Source: Pelobates cultripes
Lineage: Eukaryota > Chordata > Amphibia > Anura > Pelobatidae
DNA: 64,000 bases
Reading direction: 5' to 3'
Assembly (NCBI GenBank): GCA_933207985.1
Contig: OW240917.1
Location: 96,290,356 to 96,354,355, forward strand
The position numbers were made by a program, and so were the translations under genes. The notes below the pieces were generated by a model. The model was not told the DNA's origin. It worked only from the letters and a program-made list of their open reading frames with translations, and searched no databases. Below are positions 35,290 through 47,789 of this stretch, one piece after another. Within the stretch, counting starts at the first letter, position 1. Each line of letters starts with the position of its first letter.

Positions 35290-35590
35290 GTATAACCAAA
35301 AAACAGGGGTGTGGAACTGCACTCAATCCCAATGGTAATGTGAATCTGGGTGCAACCAGGTCGGTCCTAGTACCAAGAACCAATTAATTGATAAAGCAAA
35401 AATAGAAAGAGGTCCAGTCACTCCAAGATTTCAAAAAGGCAGTTTATTAAACCCAACACCAATCACACCCTGAGCGGTCTTTGTCAAGCTTGTCAAAGAT
35501 CATTCAGATCAAAACGTTGTGATTAGCAGTGGGTTTAATAAATTGTTTTCTCTGAATCATGGAGTGCCTGGACCTCTTTCTATTTAAACT
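35290..35590. repeat. Inverted repeat with hammerhead-like centre
   Basis: Arm 35402-35470 (AATAGAAAGAGGTCCAGTCA onward) returns inverted at 35520-35588. At the centre, around the near-palindrome TTTGTCAAGCTTGTCAAAG, the plus strand reads stem GATC/GATC followed by AAAACGTTG, a decayed form of the hammerhead end. It looks like two Penelope-type termini joined tail to tail. Confidence 0.6.
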
Positions 35591-36260
35591 TTATAAAGGT
35601 GACCTATCAGCAGGTACATCACCCATCATAGTGGTGGTGTTATCTGCTGTTCTTTCTCTTTATCAGTTGGACACCTATTATTCTATTAAAATAAAACATA
35701 CATCATGTTGTACTAAATCTTTTTGTTACATTAAGAATTCTGCTTAGCCTTCTACCATGAGAAAAGTCTTATTTTAAACAGAAATTCCTAATTTCCAAAG
35801 CATAATATACTGGAATGAGTGTAATATGGAGTAGCAGGTCCCATGTCACAGTAAAGATATAACATTTAGAAAAAGGTAATAGGTTAAACATACTTTTAAA
35901 AAATTATTATTATATTCAATTCCCCACAGCTCAATTGAGCCACCGATTCCTATGAGAAGCTGTGAGCTGGAGAACTGACCTCAATGCTTCACTTTGAGAA
36001 GCATTTTATTGCACAATTTTGATATCCAACAATAAAGTAAATGCGGGGCAAAAAGGAGGCAGAGCTTCATAATCTTCAGAGGGGAGTTTTAAAGTTAATA
36101 TTTATGCAAATATTAGTACATATTTTTGCACAGATTCAAGATATTTATTACAATATAACCATCTATGGACACAGAATTTATTATATAGCTGAAATTATCG
36201 TATAGTGATGCCCTCTTTTCCTTTTCTTCCAGGGAACTTTTAAAGCATAATAATAATGTG

Positions 36261-36309
<49 letters not shown>

Positions 36310-37110
36310 CAAATGTTGTCACATTAAAAAGTGAATAATATATTTAATAAAACAGATATTAAAAGTATAAATCACAGATATTTCGTAACATAAAATGGTT
36401 AAAATAAATCTATTTTAGACACTTGAAAAATGTGTCTATTTCCCAACAATAGATTATCCACCTGTCTTCATCAAAAATAATCTACTATATAATTAAAATG
36501 TCTTATGGCTTTTCCATATCTCAATATAGCCCTTCACTGTAATTTAAGTAACATTAATATAAGCTTCCCATAAGTTTATATTTAGACTATAGAGCTATAA
36601 AGGGTATCATATAATGTTTAGTAAGAAGATCGCTAAAGAACTTTACAACAGTTGAAAACTAGTGACAAGAAACAAATTAAACACAGGTATAAAAGAGTAA
36701 GGATTCTGGGGGAAACAGAAATGTGTGAAAAAGACCTCTAATTACAAGATTTTCAATGATAACCTGTCAGACCTTTCTCGAATTTTGTTCAATTATCTCA
36801 AAGTGAAATGAATAGTTGTTAGTCACACTAGCACTTGAAAAAAAAAATCATTTTTTATCATAATAACTGAAACAGTGGAGTGTATATTGCACAGGGTTGA
36901 ATATACACTCAGTAGTTATTTTATTCATTGCACACATCTAGTACCAGATAGGTCACCCATTTGTCCCCAAAACATATGAGATCAGAACATTTGTCTCCAC
37001 ATGAATACATTGAGACTTCCAGTTAGCAGTGTTTTGGAAACACTTTTTCTGATTCTTTTTCTGTGTAAAAGGGAATCAACACAGTAAAGGAAGAGAGTAT
37101 ATTTAAAAGG
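35591..37110. other. AT-rich intron
   Basis: No exon was recognised; a TA microsatellite at 36264-36303 is the only clear feature. Confidence 0.4.
36264..36303. repeat. (TA)n microsatellite
   Basis: Pure TA run of about 20 units. Confidence 0.95.
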
Positions 37111-37114
37111 AGAA

Positions 37115-37382
37115 AAACTACCACAACAAGAGGGCATAGTCTGAATTAAGAGGGACAAAGGTTTAAAAATAATATCAGGAAGTATTACTTTACTGAGAGG
37201 GTAGTGGATGCATGGAATAGCCTTCCAGCTAAAGTGGTAAAGGTTAACACAGTGAGGGAGTTTAAGCATGCGTGGGATAGGCTATCATAGATAAAAGAGA
37301 CTAATGAAAGTATTTAGAAAATTGGGCAGACCGGATGGGTCGAATGGTTCTCATCTGCCGTCACATTCTATGTTTCTATGTA
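37115..37382 (+). pseudogene. CR1-like LINE, RT C-terminus and 3' tail
   Basis: From 37126 one frame encodes TRGHSLN, a stop, then RFKNNIRKYYFTERVVDAWN and SLPAKVV...REFKHAWD, the conserved last domain of CR1-group reverse transcriptases. It ends in the tail GGTTCTCATCTGCCGTCA and the 8-mer repeats ATTCTATG TTTCTATG, the CR1 hallmark. One internal stop; 5'-truncated and dead. Confidence 0.88.
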
Positions 37383-38375
37383 GATTTTATATCATAGTGA
37401 AGTTTGTGCAGATTTCTCTGTGATGATTATCAAGGCTGACAAACTTTAATTTCACCTTACACAAAAGGTCCTCTATTGTAATGACATATGTAACGTGTAT
37501 AGACCATTAAAGCAAATAATATTACTGGCATACATCTCACATATAACACACGATGTGCCATTTTGTTAATTGACAATATTTTTGAATAACAAAGTGATTA
37601 CTGAGTGTATCCCCTAAACCTCGCCACTGGTCATGTTGTGTTCACCCATGATAACAGCAGGGGTTTTCATGCAGACCCTTACTCACAAATGCATGCACAG
37701 ATTTAAAATTAAAGATAAAGGTGCATACACAGATTTGTCTTATCATACACATACAGCTATACACACACACGCTTTCATACACCCAGAGCTATGCACTACA
37801 CTAACAGAGCTATACATTTCCTAATAAACATACAGTCAGCTGCACCCTTCATTACACAAAGCTAAACACTTCCATATCCATAGATAAGCACTCCCAATGC
37901 TGAACAAAAAATGGGGCACAGAAGAATACTGAGAATGGGCAGCAGCTGTTCGAGCCAGTGAGCAACATCACTGAAGGTCAGCCTGTGATTCCAGAATTTT
38001 AGTAATGGGAGTAATTTAAACATAGAGACAAACACTTCCCTGTAGCCATCCAGCCTCCTGAAATACATTAAATAAGGTCCAACTGATTAAAAGCAGTTTA
38101 AGACATATAGAGGTTTTTGACTCTTGAAATGGCCTGTAGGCTTTTACTTTAAGACTCCTGACTGTATTATCTCACACATTTGACTCAAGCTTTCTGAACA
38201 CATAAATATGTGCTTAAATGTTCACTCATAAATGTTCTAGGTTTTAACTCTTAGAAAGTTCAGATGAGTGGTATTTGTTCAAACCTGCTCACCTCAGGCT
38301 CACAGACTATCTTACTGAAATGATCAATTGAGACTTTCAAATTTTCATATGTACCATTAAATTGTAGAAGAGAAG

Positions 38376-38432
<57 letters not shown>

Positions 38433-38454
38433 TACATATTTGTGTGTGTGTGTG

Positions 38455-38497
<43 letters not shown>

Positions 38498-39945
38498 TGA
38501 CTTGAGTTTATTTTACATTTTTACTAAGTGTATTGGTATACCCACTGTTATTCTGAGATTAATACAATTAAAAGATTGTATTAATTAAATATATATATAT
38601 AAAAATTCACATAAAGAAATTATAAAGGTAAGAACAAATATCCAAATCAATTATTAGAAAGTAGTATAATCAAAGCATGTGGCTTTAGAATAACCTTACT
38701 GGTAGATTCTTCCACAATCTACAGCTGGTCCTAATCATAACAAAAGCACACAAACATTGAGTTCACATTTTTCTCAGAAAAAAATGGTATTTAGAGTCAG
38801 GGACTCAAGTCAAGTAAAAAAAAAAAAATTGGCATTATCAGCAAAAGTAAGTCCATGTTTATTGAATATCTGGCCATGAATCTTAGGTTAATTAGCTTTT
38901 AAAAAAAAACAAAAAAAGAAAAGTACTGCACTTATAGAAAAATCTATCTAAATTGTCATATTTTACCATTCTCCACTGCTCAGGTTAAATATGCTTTTTA
39001 CTTTTAAGTAAAAATGTTCTGTAAGTCTGCAAGAGTAAATGTGGAACTGCAGTACATAGCCAAGATAATAATACACTCGATCCAAATGTGTGAATAAATG
39101 GGCTCCATCACAACAGTTTAGCAAAACATGCGCATTTAAAAATGCACCGAAGTTATTATTTTTTTTTTTTATCTAATGCACCTTTTATCAAGTATTATGT
39201 CTCTGATGTTATGGTATAAAATAAAAGCCAAAGATTTCGAACATAATGTGTTTTTCCCCTTTTATTTTTATTTTTTTTACAATAAAAAAAAAGAATAGCA
39301 TTTCTTTTCAAATAGACTGTTAAACCAACTAGAGCATTTTTATTCTCTTTTGTTTCTCCTGAAATGTATGTCGCTGCTACAAACTCATTTTTTCTGTGAC
39401 CTTGAAGAGACAATAACAACTTGCAGGCATGTTAATGGCAATATAAAACAATACAGCATCTTTAAGCTCTTTTTTTTTTTTTTTTTTTGCTAATTGCAGA
39501 AACAACGGTCTATAACAATGTTATACTAAAATATCCTCTTTTTGAAATTTAATGTTTAATTGAAATGAATTTTTTTTATATATATATATTTATTTTGGCA
39601 CTAATGTGGGAAACATAAAAAGGGACACTTGCTTAGACTGCTTTATCATTAGACATTAAAATGGATTGCTTAGAGTCATTCTGTTCTCATAAAGTCTTTG
39701 ACTGAAATCTCTCTCATTTATTTTAGGGCCTACTCTGTGATAACTCTTTAATGCCGATGTCTGAAACACATCTTACTCTGTAAAGTTGCTGAAATTAGTT
39801 TAATATTTACCATAGGTGAATTACTTAACAAAGCTATTCACAAGTGTTAATTCAAGGTGAATTTAAAGTGAATTTTTAATTTAAGGTGCTCTGTAAAATA
39901 GTGCTAACATCAATCTGTGCAGCACATTACATTAGAAAACTTTGC
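37383..39945. other. AT-rich intron with microsatellites
   Basis: No exon was recognised. Poly(T) runs near 39160 and 39470 and the composite microsatellite at 38382-38497 stand out. Confidence 0.4.
38382..38497. repeat. Palindromic (TA)n-(CA)n...(TG)n-(TA)n microsatellite
   Basis: About 20 TA units, then CACACACATACATATT, then TGTGTGTGTGTGTATG and 19 more TA units. The whole block is self-complementary and could extrude as a cruciform. Confidence 0.9.
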
Positions 39946-40554
39946 TTAACCCCTTAACGCCGTTACAGTGTTCTGCGCCATTCCCATTACAATGGGCTTT
40001 AAAGCCGTTGCAGCGGCATAGAACACCGTAACGGCTTTCTACCCCAGGAGATCCGGTGGACTTACCTCCACAGCAACCCTCTTTGGGAGGACTGCCTGAC
40101 AGCCTAGGCAGCCCTCCCATGGCAAATAAGGCCCCCTATAGCTGGCTGTGGATCTGCCTGCAGGGGGACTGTCTGGGCTGTTAGACAGTCCTCCTGTTGG
40201 TGGGAAGTATAAATAAATTAAATAAATGTGTGTGTGTGTGTGTGTATGTATAAATTATATACATCATATGTATGTAACGTCATACGTAGTGTATTTTAAT
40301 GTTAATATAAGTACATATATTGGTATTAAAATACACTTAGAATGACATTACATATAAATAAGATATATATATATATATATATATATCTTATATATAATTA
40401 ATATATATATATATATATATTTAGTTACAATAATGAATAAATAAAATAATAAAATAAATAAAATATTTTTTTTAAATTCAAATAAATTATGTATACATTT
40501 GTAATTTTATTCTATCTGTATTTTGTCATTAAAAAAAAAAAATATATATATATA

Positions 40555-40594
<40 letters not shown>

Positions 40595-41891
40595 CAACAA
40601 AATACACTTAGAATGACTCTCTCTCTCTCTTTTAGCATAATTATGTGATTTTATTAATAAAAATTTGATTGACATGCCTGACAACCAAGGCAGAAAGTGC
40701 AGAGAATGTAATTCGCAAGCACTATATTTAACCCTGTAACTTTCCAAGACGCCATAAAACCTGTACATGGGGGTTACTGTTTTACTCAGGAGACTTCGTT
40801 CAACACAAATATTAGTGTTTCAAAATGGTAAATTGTATTACAACTATGATATTTTTTGTAAAAATGAAATCTTTTGCATTTTTCACATATGAACGTCACT
40901 TTTACCGACGATATTCTTGTTGTAATATGTTTTACTGTTTTGAAACACTAATGTTTGTGTTCAGTGAAGTCTCCCAAGTATAACAGTACCCCCCATGTAT
41001 AGATTTTATGGTGTTTTGGAAATTTAGAGAGTCAAATATAAGGCTTGCATTTCATTTTTTTCACGTTGAAATTTGCCGGTTTGGTAATGTTGCATTTGAG
41101 ACCGTATGGTAGCCCAAGACTGAGCTTTATCCCCATGATGGCATACCATTTGCAAAAGTAGGGAACCCAAGGTATTGTAAGTGGGGTATGTACAGTCTTT
41201 TTTAGTAGCCACTTAGTCACAAACGCTGGCCAAATATTAGTTTTTTGCTTTTTTCACACAAAAACATATATGAATGTAAATTAGGCCAGTGTTTGTGACT
41301 AAGTGGTTACTAAAAAAGATTGGACATACCCAACTTGCAATGCCTTGGGTTGTCTACTTTTGCAAATGGTATGCCATCATGGGGGTAATTCTCATTCCTG
41401 GGCTACCATACGGTCTCAAATATAACATTACTAATCTGGCAAATTTAAATGTGAAAAAAAAGGAAAAATGGAATGTGCTATATTTGACCCTGTAACTTTC
41501 CAAAACACCATAAAACCTGTTAAAGGGGGGTACTGTTGTACTCGTGAGATGTTGCTGAATACAAATACGTGCATTTTATTGCAGTAAAAGCCAACAGTAT
41601 TATGACATTTACAGCTAAAATGTCAGGCGGAACTACAAATTGTTTTTAAATCTTAATTTTTCACAGTTTTTTTTAATTCATAATAGATTATGTTTCATAT
41701 ATGAATAGTTCATGAAAAAATGAAAGCCATGTTTCTCCTGAATAAAATGATATATAAGTGTATAAGTGTGGGTGCACTTAATATGAAAGAGGTGAATTAC
41801 GGTTGAACAGATATATAGTACAAATTCCAGTTTTTGTTTACATTTTGTTTTGATCAGACCGTGTACAATTGACTCTGTCCTGAAGGGTTAA
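39946..41891. mobile_element. 1.95-kb foldback element, TTAACCCCTTAA-ended
   Basis: It starts TTAACCCCTTAACGCCGTTA and ends CTGAAGGGTTAA. Internally there are TG/TA microsatellites (40230-40600), then a chain of palindromes: unit A 40727-40870 with inverted A' 40890-41040, unit B 41040-41248 with inverted B' 41275-41480, then a third partial A 41487-41600. Unit A holds CCATAAAACCTGTACATGGG; B holds CATTTGCAAAAGTA. No ORF. A second copy stands at 60824-63525. Confidence 0.8.
40363..40591. repeat. (TA)n tracts inside foldback element
   Basis: Three TA runs (40363-40388, 40399-40422, 40542-40591) separated by AT-rich sequence. Confidence 0.9.
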
Positions 41892-42719
41892 AAAACGTTT
41901 AAAAATGTTTTTTACCAAACGAGAACAAAATAATTTTTTTTTGCTCTAATGATGACTAGGTGTGTATAGGGGTTTTCTTAAAAAAACATAATAAGCTAGC
42001 TCTAAACCCAGATTTACCAAGGCTGGGGGCAAAAAGGGCAGTTTGGCCCTGCATTATGGTATTCATGGGAACAACTGGCACACCCAATATGCACACCTAT
42101 GGTAATAAGACAAGGTAATTTTTTTTTCCGGGGGGGGCGGGAGGGGTGGCAAAAAACTATAGTATATTATAGGAAAGTTTGCCAACAAATTCATCCAAAT
42201 TGTTAATAGCTATTATATATGCCAAATATTGGTGAAATTCATTCACTAAAAATAACAAAAACTTCACATACAGAAAATTATGTTGGTGAACTATAGATAT
42301 AAAAGAAAACATTGATATAGTGAAAATAATAATATGGTAACACATGTAGAATAAATGAGGTATGCTTCTTTATTAACATACATGGCTTTGGGCACTTGGT
42401 CATTTAATGGGTTCCTACATAGCCACTTTAATTAGAATATCTACAATGACAATATGGCCCTAGAATCTCTGGCACCAAAGATGCAACAGTTCAGGCTTGC
42501 TATTGTCCATGGGTTCCTTTGCCTAATCTACACCACTTACTGCTCATCTAAGCGCCAAGGTTATATTTGCTTTGTAGCAAACTCACCAGCAACTCACAAT
42601 ATACTGTGGTTTTATGTTCCAACTGTTAAACAGCATACTAACTGGATTGTTTTACTGGTAATATACTTCAATGAATATGGTTTTCATTGTATGCCTTAAA
42701 CTTGTATGAATTCCAACCA
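41892..42719. other. AT-rich intron
   Basis: No element or exon recognised; G-run at 42130-42146. Confidence 0.4.
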
Positions 42720-43190
42720 AAACTTCAGAAATAGACAAGACGCATGCTTTTTGCTGGAAACTTGGGGAATCACACCTTTATTTTCTAAGCTCCAAGCTTT
42801 TCATAAATACCACAGCACACACAGAAAATGTATTTACAATTATTTACATCAATGAGAATATTAACTGGGATGGGAGACCAAAGCTCTGACTAAGGAATGT
42901 AGATTAGATTTAGCTAATTATCCCCAGGGATCCTTTGTTTTTATCCCAGGACACAATTTCGGACATTCCAAGGGAAAGGCTAGTTCTCCAGTTTTCCCTT
43001 CCCATGTTAATAAACACTTCAAACAAAGGTTATTTTATCACATTTACATGTAGAGGCACAAGAAACAACTAAATTAATTAATTAACTCAAACAATTGTCA
43101 GATTGATTAGGAGCACAATCAAACTGCAAGTACAACATCTGTGTCATTCAAAAGCTGTAATATTTTTGCCTAATAAAATGTAGAACAGAA
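42720..43190. repeat. Unclassified LTR-like repeat
   Basis: Composition is more balanced than the surroundings, and wording such as TTTATTTTCTAAGCTCC and CCCATGTTAATAAACACTTC is reminiscent of retroelement LTRs, but no ends or coding motifs were found. Confidence 0.3.
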
Positions 43191-43970
43191 AGGCATTCCT
43201 AAATATACATGCTAAACATGCAACAGTTAAAATTCAGTGCACGTAATAAAAAATAAAAAATAAACATTTGCGAGCATGCCGTTTAAAAAAACAAAAAACA
43301 ACACATTGCTTGTTTGGGTAAAAAATAACAGGGATTTTAATAGTGTGATCATGCATTGCATCAACATGTTACAATCCAATGAACCCTTTCTAAATAGTGT
43401 ACATTTAAGGCTTATACAATGTATGACCATATACTGTAACTAAATCCCTATCATTTTATCTAGTAAAATGTGTTTGTTTTTTGTCGAATTTATTTCAAAG
43501 TTCATATATGAATAATCCATAAATTGACACAATTTATTGTCAGATATATAAGAAGCAATTAGTCTTTCGTTTTTATTACACATTTTGGTAAAACTCTAGG
43601 TTCCATGATTCACGATTTGTCATGAAAATTATGGAAGAAATGTTTTGATAATTTGATAAGAATGAATATTTACCATTGGCTTGTTATCTACTGGAGGATC
43701 ACAAATGCATTAATTATTTTTAAGATTCTGTAAAATGCCTCCTTTTTACCATTTTCTAAATTATTTAGAATTATATTATACTTTTATATCCTTAAGCGTA
43801 AGTACTTTAGAAAGTATTAAGTTAAAGATTGGTACTGATATATTTTTAGCACATAGACACTGTAAGTTAAACAATAATATTTTGGTTCTGCTGCCCTCAC
43901 AACTGAGAAAAAATGTTCTCTAACACAAAAAAATATATTTTTTATTCTTACATAAATAATATTTCCCCCT
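43191..43970. other. AT-rich intron
   Basis: Nothing recognised. Confidence 0.4.
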
Positions 43971-43974
43971 TTTA

Positions 43975-44165
43975 TGTATTATTATTATTATCATGGTTAT
44001 AGCACCAACATCTTCCACAGCACTACAGTTATAGGATTGGGATATTTAGAAGTAAAGAAAGCCTTGCTCGAACAAGTTTATAATCTATGAGGATTTGAGG
44101 TTGGCTGATATATTTCATTAGGTGTCTTGCCCAAGGTAACATAGCCTTATAAGGACTAATTTTTA
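43975..44165 (-). mobile_element. LINE 3' end (same tail class as 6271-7550)
   Basis: On the minus strand the stretch ends ATAACCATGATAATAATAAT, a (TAA)n-type tail, preceded by wording (GTGCTGTGGAAGATGTTGGT) that parallels the end of the 6271-7550 LINE. Coding parts are absent. Confidence 0.6.
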
Positions 44166-44189
44166 GGTAGTGGCATCACCATTAACTAG

Positions 44190-44202
<13 letters not shown>

Positions 44203-44228
<26 letters not shown>

Positions 44229-44250
44229 TGTGGGTGTGTGTGTGTGTATT
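44203..44250. repeat. (TA)n(TG)n microsatellite
   Basis: About 11 TA units followed by GTGTGTGGGTGTGTGTG. Confidence 0.95.
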
Positions 44251-44776
44251 GTATACCTAAGGATCATTCTACAAATCAGCCAACAGTAGAAGCAATCATT
44301 TGAATCCCACTCCCAATGCATTATCCCTTCCTGGCAAGTTCGCCAAACAAGAACAATGCACTACTTTAAACATCTGTATGATATAAAAGCAAAGCCAAAC
44401 TTTGGCCCTTAAAATTATAAAAAAAAAAATTTTTTACTTCTAACTGCAATTTATGCCTTTCTACAGTCCATTTAAAACACAAATTTAACACAATGAACAC
44501 AGTAAATGATACTCACATATTTTCATAGCTGTCAGAAAGAGACTCCCACCCTTAAATCTCCAGTGTAAAAAATATACAAAGACAGAAGTGACAAAGATCA
44601 CTATGATGTTTTAACATTGCTGGGTCATTATGCAATAAATAAAAAAAATAATTTTGCATAATTTGGTCTGAGACTTTATTCATTGGTTTTGCATTTAAAA
44701 TTGAGGTCCTAGCATAAAACTACAAAAGATGCATTGTCAACATCAAATGTTGATTAAACATTCTTATATAAACTGA

Positions 44777-45910
44777 TTACACGAAACATTAAAATCACTG
44801 ACAGGTGAAGTGAACAACATTGATTATATTTTTACAATGGCACCTGTCAAGGGGTGGGACATATAATGCAGCAAGTAAGCAGTTAGTTCTTGAATTTTAA
44901 GTTTTGGAAGCAGGAAAAAATGGGCAAGTGAATAGATCTGAGTGACTCTAACAAGAGCCAAATAGAGATGGCTAGATGACTGGCATCTCCAAAATGGCAA
45001 GTCTTGTGTGGTGTTCCGGGTAGACAGTGGTTAGTACTTATCAAAAGTAGTGCAAGGAAGGACAACCGGTGATAAAGTGTCAGGTGCATGGGTGCCAAAG
45101 GCACATTGATGCATTTGGGGAGTGAAGGCTAACCAGTCTGGTCCAATCAAACAGAAGAGCTACTGTAGCTCAAATTGCTGAAAACTTAATTCTGGCCATG
45201 ATAGAAAGGTGTCACAACACACAGTGCATCACAGTTTGCTGCATTTGGGACTGTATAGCTACAGACCGGTCAGCGTGCCCATGATAACCCCAGTCCACCG
45301 CGAAAGCACATTCAATGGAGACTTGAGAATCAAATCTGGATCATGGAGCATTGAAGGTAGGTTGCATAATCTGATAAATCACATTTTCTTTAAGATCAGG
45401 TGTATTGCATGTGCATCATTTTCCTGGGAAAGAGTTGTCAGTAAGATACACTGTGGAAAGAAGGCAAGCTGGTGGAGGCAGTGTTATGCTCCAGGCAATG
45501 TTCTGCTGGGAAACTAGAGGACATGGTATTCATGTGGATGTTACTTTGACATGTGCCAACTACCGAGAGATTGTTGTAGACCACATACACCTCTTCATGG
45601 AAATGTAGTTCCCTGATGACAGTGACCACTTTCAGCAGGATAACTTACTTTGCCACACTGCAAAAATTGTTCAAGAGCAGTTTGAGGAACATGACAAAGA
45701 CAAAAATATAAATGCTTATAATAATAATAATGTGCTGGAACAACAAATCCAATCCATGCAACTTGCAAGACTTAAAGGATCTGATGCTAATGTTTTGGTG
45801 CCAGACACCAGAGAGCACATTGAGAGGTTTTGTGGAGTCCATGCTTTGATGCATCAGAGCTGTTTTGACAGGATGAGGGGGACCTACACAATATTAGGCA
45901 GGTGATCAGT
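44777..45910 (+). pseudogene. Decayed Tc1-like transposase element
   Basis: The order of a Tc1 transposon is readable despite many frameshifts: leader ending GGAAGCAGGAAAAAATGGGC (44907), helix-turn-helix part, TCAAATTGCTGAAAACTTAA, then YRPVSVPMITPVHRES-type text (45258), GGSVMLQAMFCWE (45475, the region around the second catalytic Asp) and FQQDN...HTAKIVQEQFEEH (45640). The segment with the catalytic Glu (the NPIE block) is replaced by an AT/TAA run at about 45700-45730. The 3' end reads CCTACACAATATTAGGCAGG. No intact frame; a different Tc1 family from 29574-30517. Confidence 0.85.
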
Positions 45911-45974
45911 GTAAATCTCAAGGTAAATATCTACCAAATTATGAGTATAGATCTGAGCATCTCAAATCCCAAAT

Positions 45975-46145
45975 TCTTAAAGGAACACCCAAGCATCATA
46001 ACAACTACAGCCTGCTGTAAGATGTCAAATAATTTTAGCATGGTCTCAAATCTTTTTTTTTAATTCTAGGGGAACCTGTTTTACATCTTCCATACCTGGT
46101 CTTCAACTGGAGAAGACAGGTGTCTAGAGTAAAGAACCACTGACG
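45975..46145. mobile_element. MITE fragment
   Basis: Begins TTAAAGGAACACCCAAGCAT with ATAACAACTACAG, and ends near AGTAAAGAACCACTG; a decayed relative of the AAAGG-type hairpin elements. Confidence 0.4.
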
Positions 46146-47778
46146 CAGGATCACAATCATTTTCTATTCATGTTAATATTTGTGTAAAAATAATTGAAAA
46201 CAACGCCTTTTCAAAAATATGATATACCATTTAAAAATAAAAACATTTGGTTCAATGAACATTAAAGTCCCTTACAGGTAAAATAATCATATACAAGTGA
46301 TTTCCAACTCAGAGTACAATGCACACTAACAGTCCATGTTTTGTCTGTATCCTTATTGGAACAGACCTTAGATATGCAGAAATTCTGAACTTTTGGCATG
46401 AATTCAAGACTAGTTGCTAACTACGGCCACATATCAGGTTGATATGTCTAAGCAACTTAATAAAAGCAATTCTGTAGAAAGGTTTCTGTTCTGTCAGTTG
46501 TTTAAAAGTTTATTCTCTATGGTCCACTACAATGAACACAATACATTAGGTAAAGCTCAAGTGGACATTTTTTGGTTTACAGAAAGTAATATAGAATACG
46601 CATGCTTCACACTATTTCCTTTATTAGAATTGTCAAATCAAAATCTGTCTGGGATATGCTTGTGCAGTGTGATCATTCCTTTCAATGATTCTAAGGTTGT
46701 CTTGAGATCAGAATTTTATGTATTAGCTGTGATATTTTTTTTCCCAGAAACAAAAGTTATTTTTTTTAAACAATATTTCAGAAATTATAGAAAACGTCAT
46801 ACAGTTCCTGGAATTAATCAGTGTTTGCAAAACCAGTTTTCTACATAACTTAGATTTTTAATTACTCATGAATAGATATATGATCAAACTTTCTAATCAT
46901 TTTTTCTTTATTTACAAATTATATGATATATTCATTTAGTTCTCTGTACATTAGTAAACTAGTATTAAATTAAAAACTGAATGTATTCCAATCAAATCAT
47001 GAATTCATAAATTAACATGAGGTGTAGAAAGAAGGGTTAGGTTATTTTTCATGACACTTGCTATAGGCACACACACAGGTTTTGTCAACTGTATTGACTA
47101 TTGCATTGGTTGGCCACTGCATTTTTGATTTGCTTTATTGCTTAATTTTTCCCATACTATATGATTCTGTAAATTTGGTGGATCCCCAAAATACACTGTT
47201 ATTTTATAAATTACCCTGATGTCAGTTTGCAAAACTATATATATACACACACATATATGTAAAAAGTGTATACATTAATCAGATGTATTTAACATTAGTG
47301 TACACCTGTTGTTATTATGTTACTATGTTTTGTTATTTTTCCAGAATATAAAGGCTGTAACTTTAATGTATTATTTTTGGCATATTTTAGTATGTAACCA
47401 AGTACAGTTATTTTTATTTAAAGGACACTGTATAGGTTTAAGTCCTTAGAATGGTACCATCCTAATATAGTAGGTGCATAGATGATGTCCCTGTTCTGAC
47501 AATGTTTATATTTGCTGTCAATCGGACAGCCATGTAAAACGCTTCTACTTTCAATTTGCTTTGATGTATGATAAATTACATGATTGTCTGTGTCTTTGCA
47601 CACCACATGAGAATGCTGAAAGTGACAGCATGTTTGCGTGTTCTAAAAGAGAAGAACTTTCATTCAGCTTGCAGTTTACTAATGCCCAGAGAGAAGGCAC
47701 GATCATTGTAGCATTAAATGCTTCTCTAAGAGAAGAATTGTATTGATTAAAAGTCATTTAGCTGAACGACTTCAAAAT
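46146..47778. other. AT-rich intron
   Basis: No exon or element was supported. An open frame of 144 codons (46414-46848) shows no motif and is treated as chance. Confidence 0.4.
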
Positions 47779-47789
47779 GTGCTGATCTG
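47779..47789. repeat. Left target-site duplication
   Basis: GTGCTGATCTG; matches GTGTTGATCTG at 49827-49837 with one change. Confidence 0.85.

Noticed and set aside
42454..42699. 81-codon frame resembling a membrane protein
   Set aside because: Hydrophobicity follows from T-rich codons; no conserved features.
46414..46848. 144-codon open frame on the plus strand
   Set aside because: AT-rich composition, no domain or motif, no splice or promoter context; length is within chance for this much sequence.
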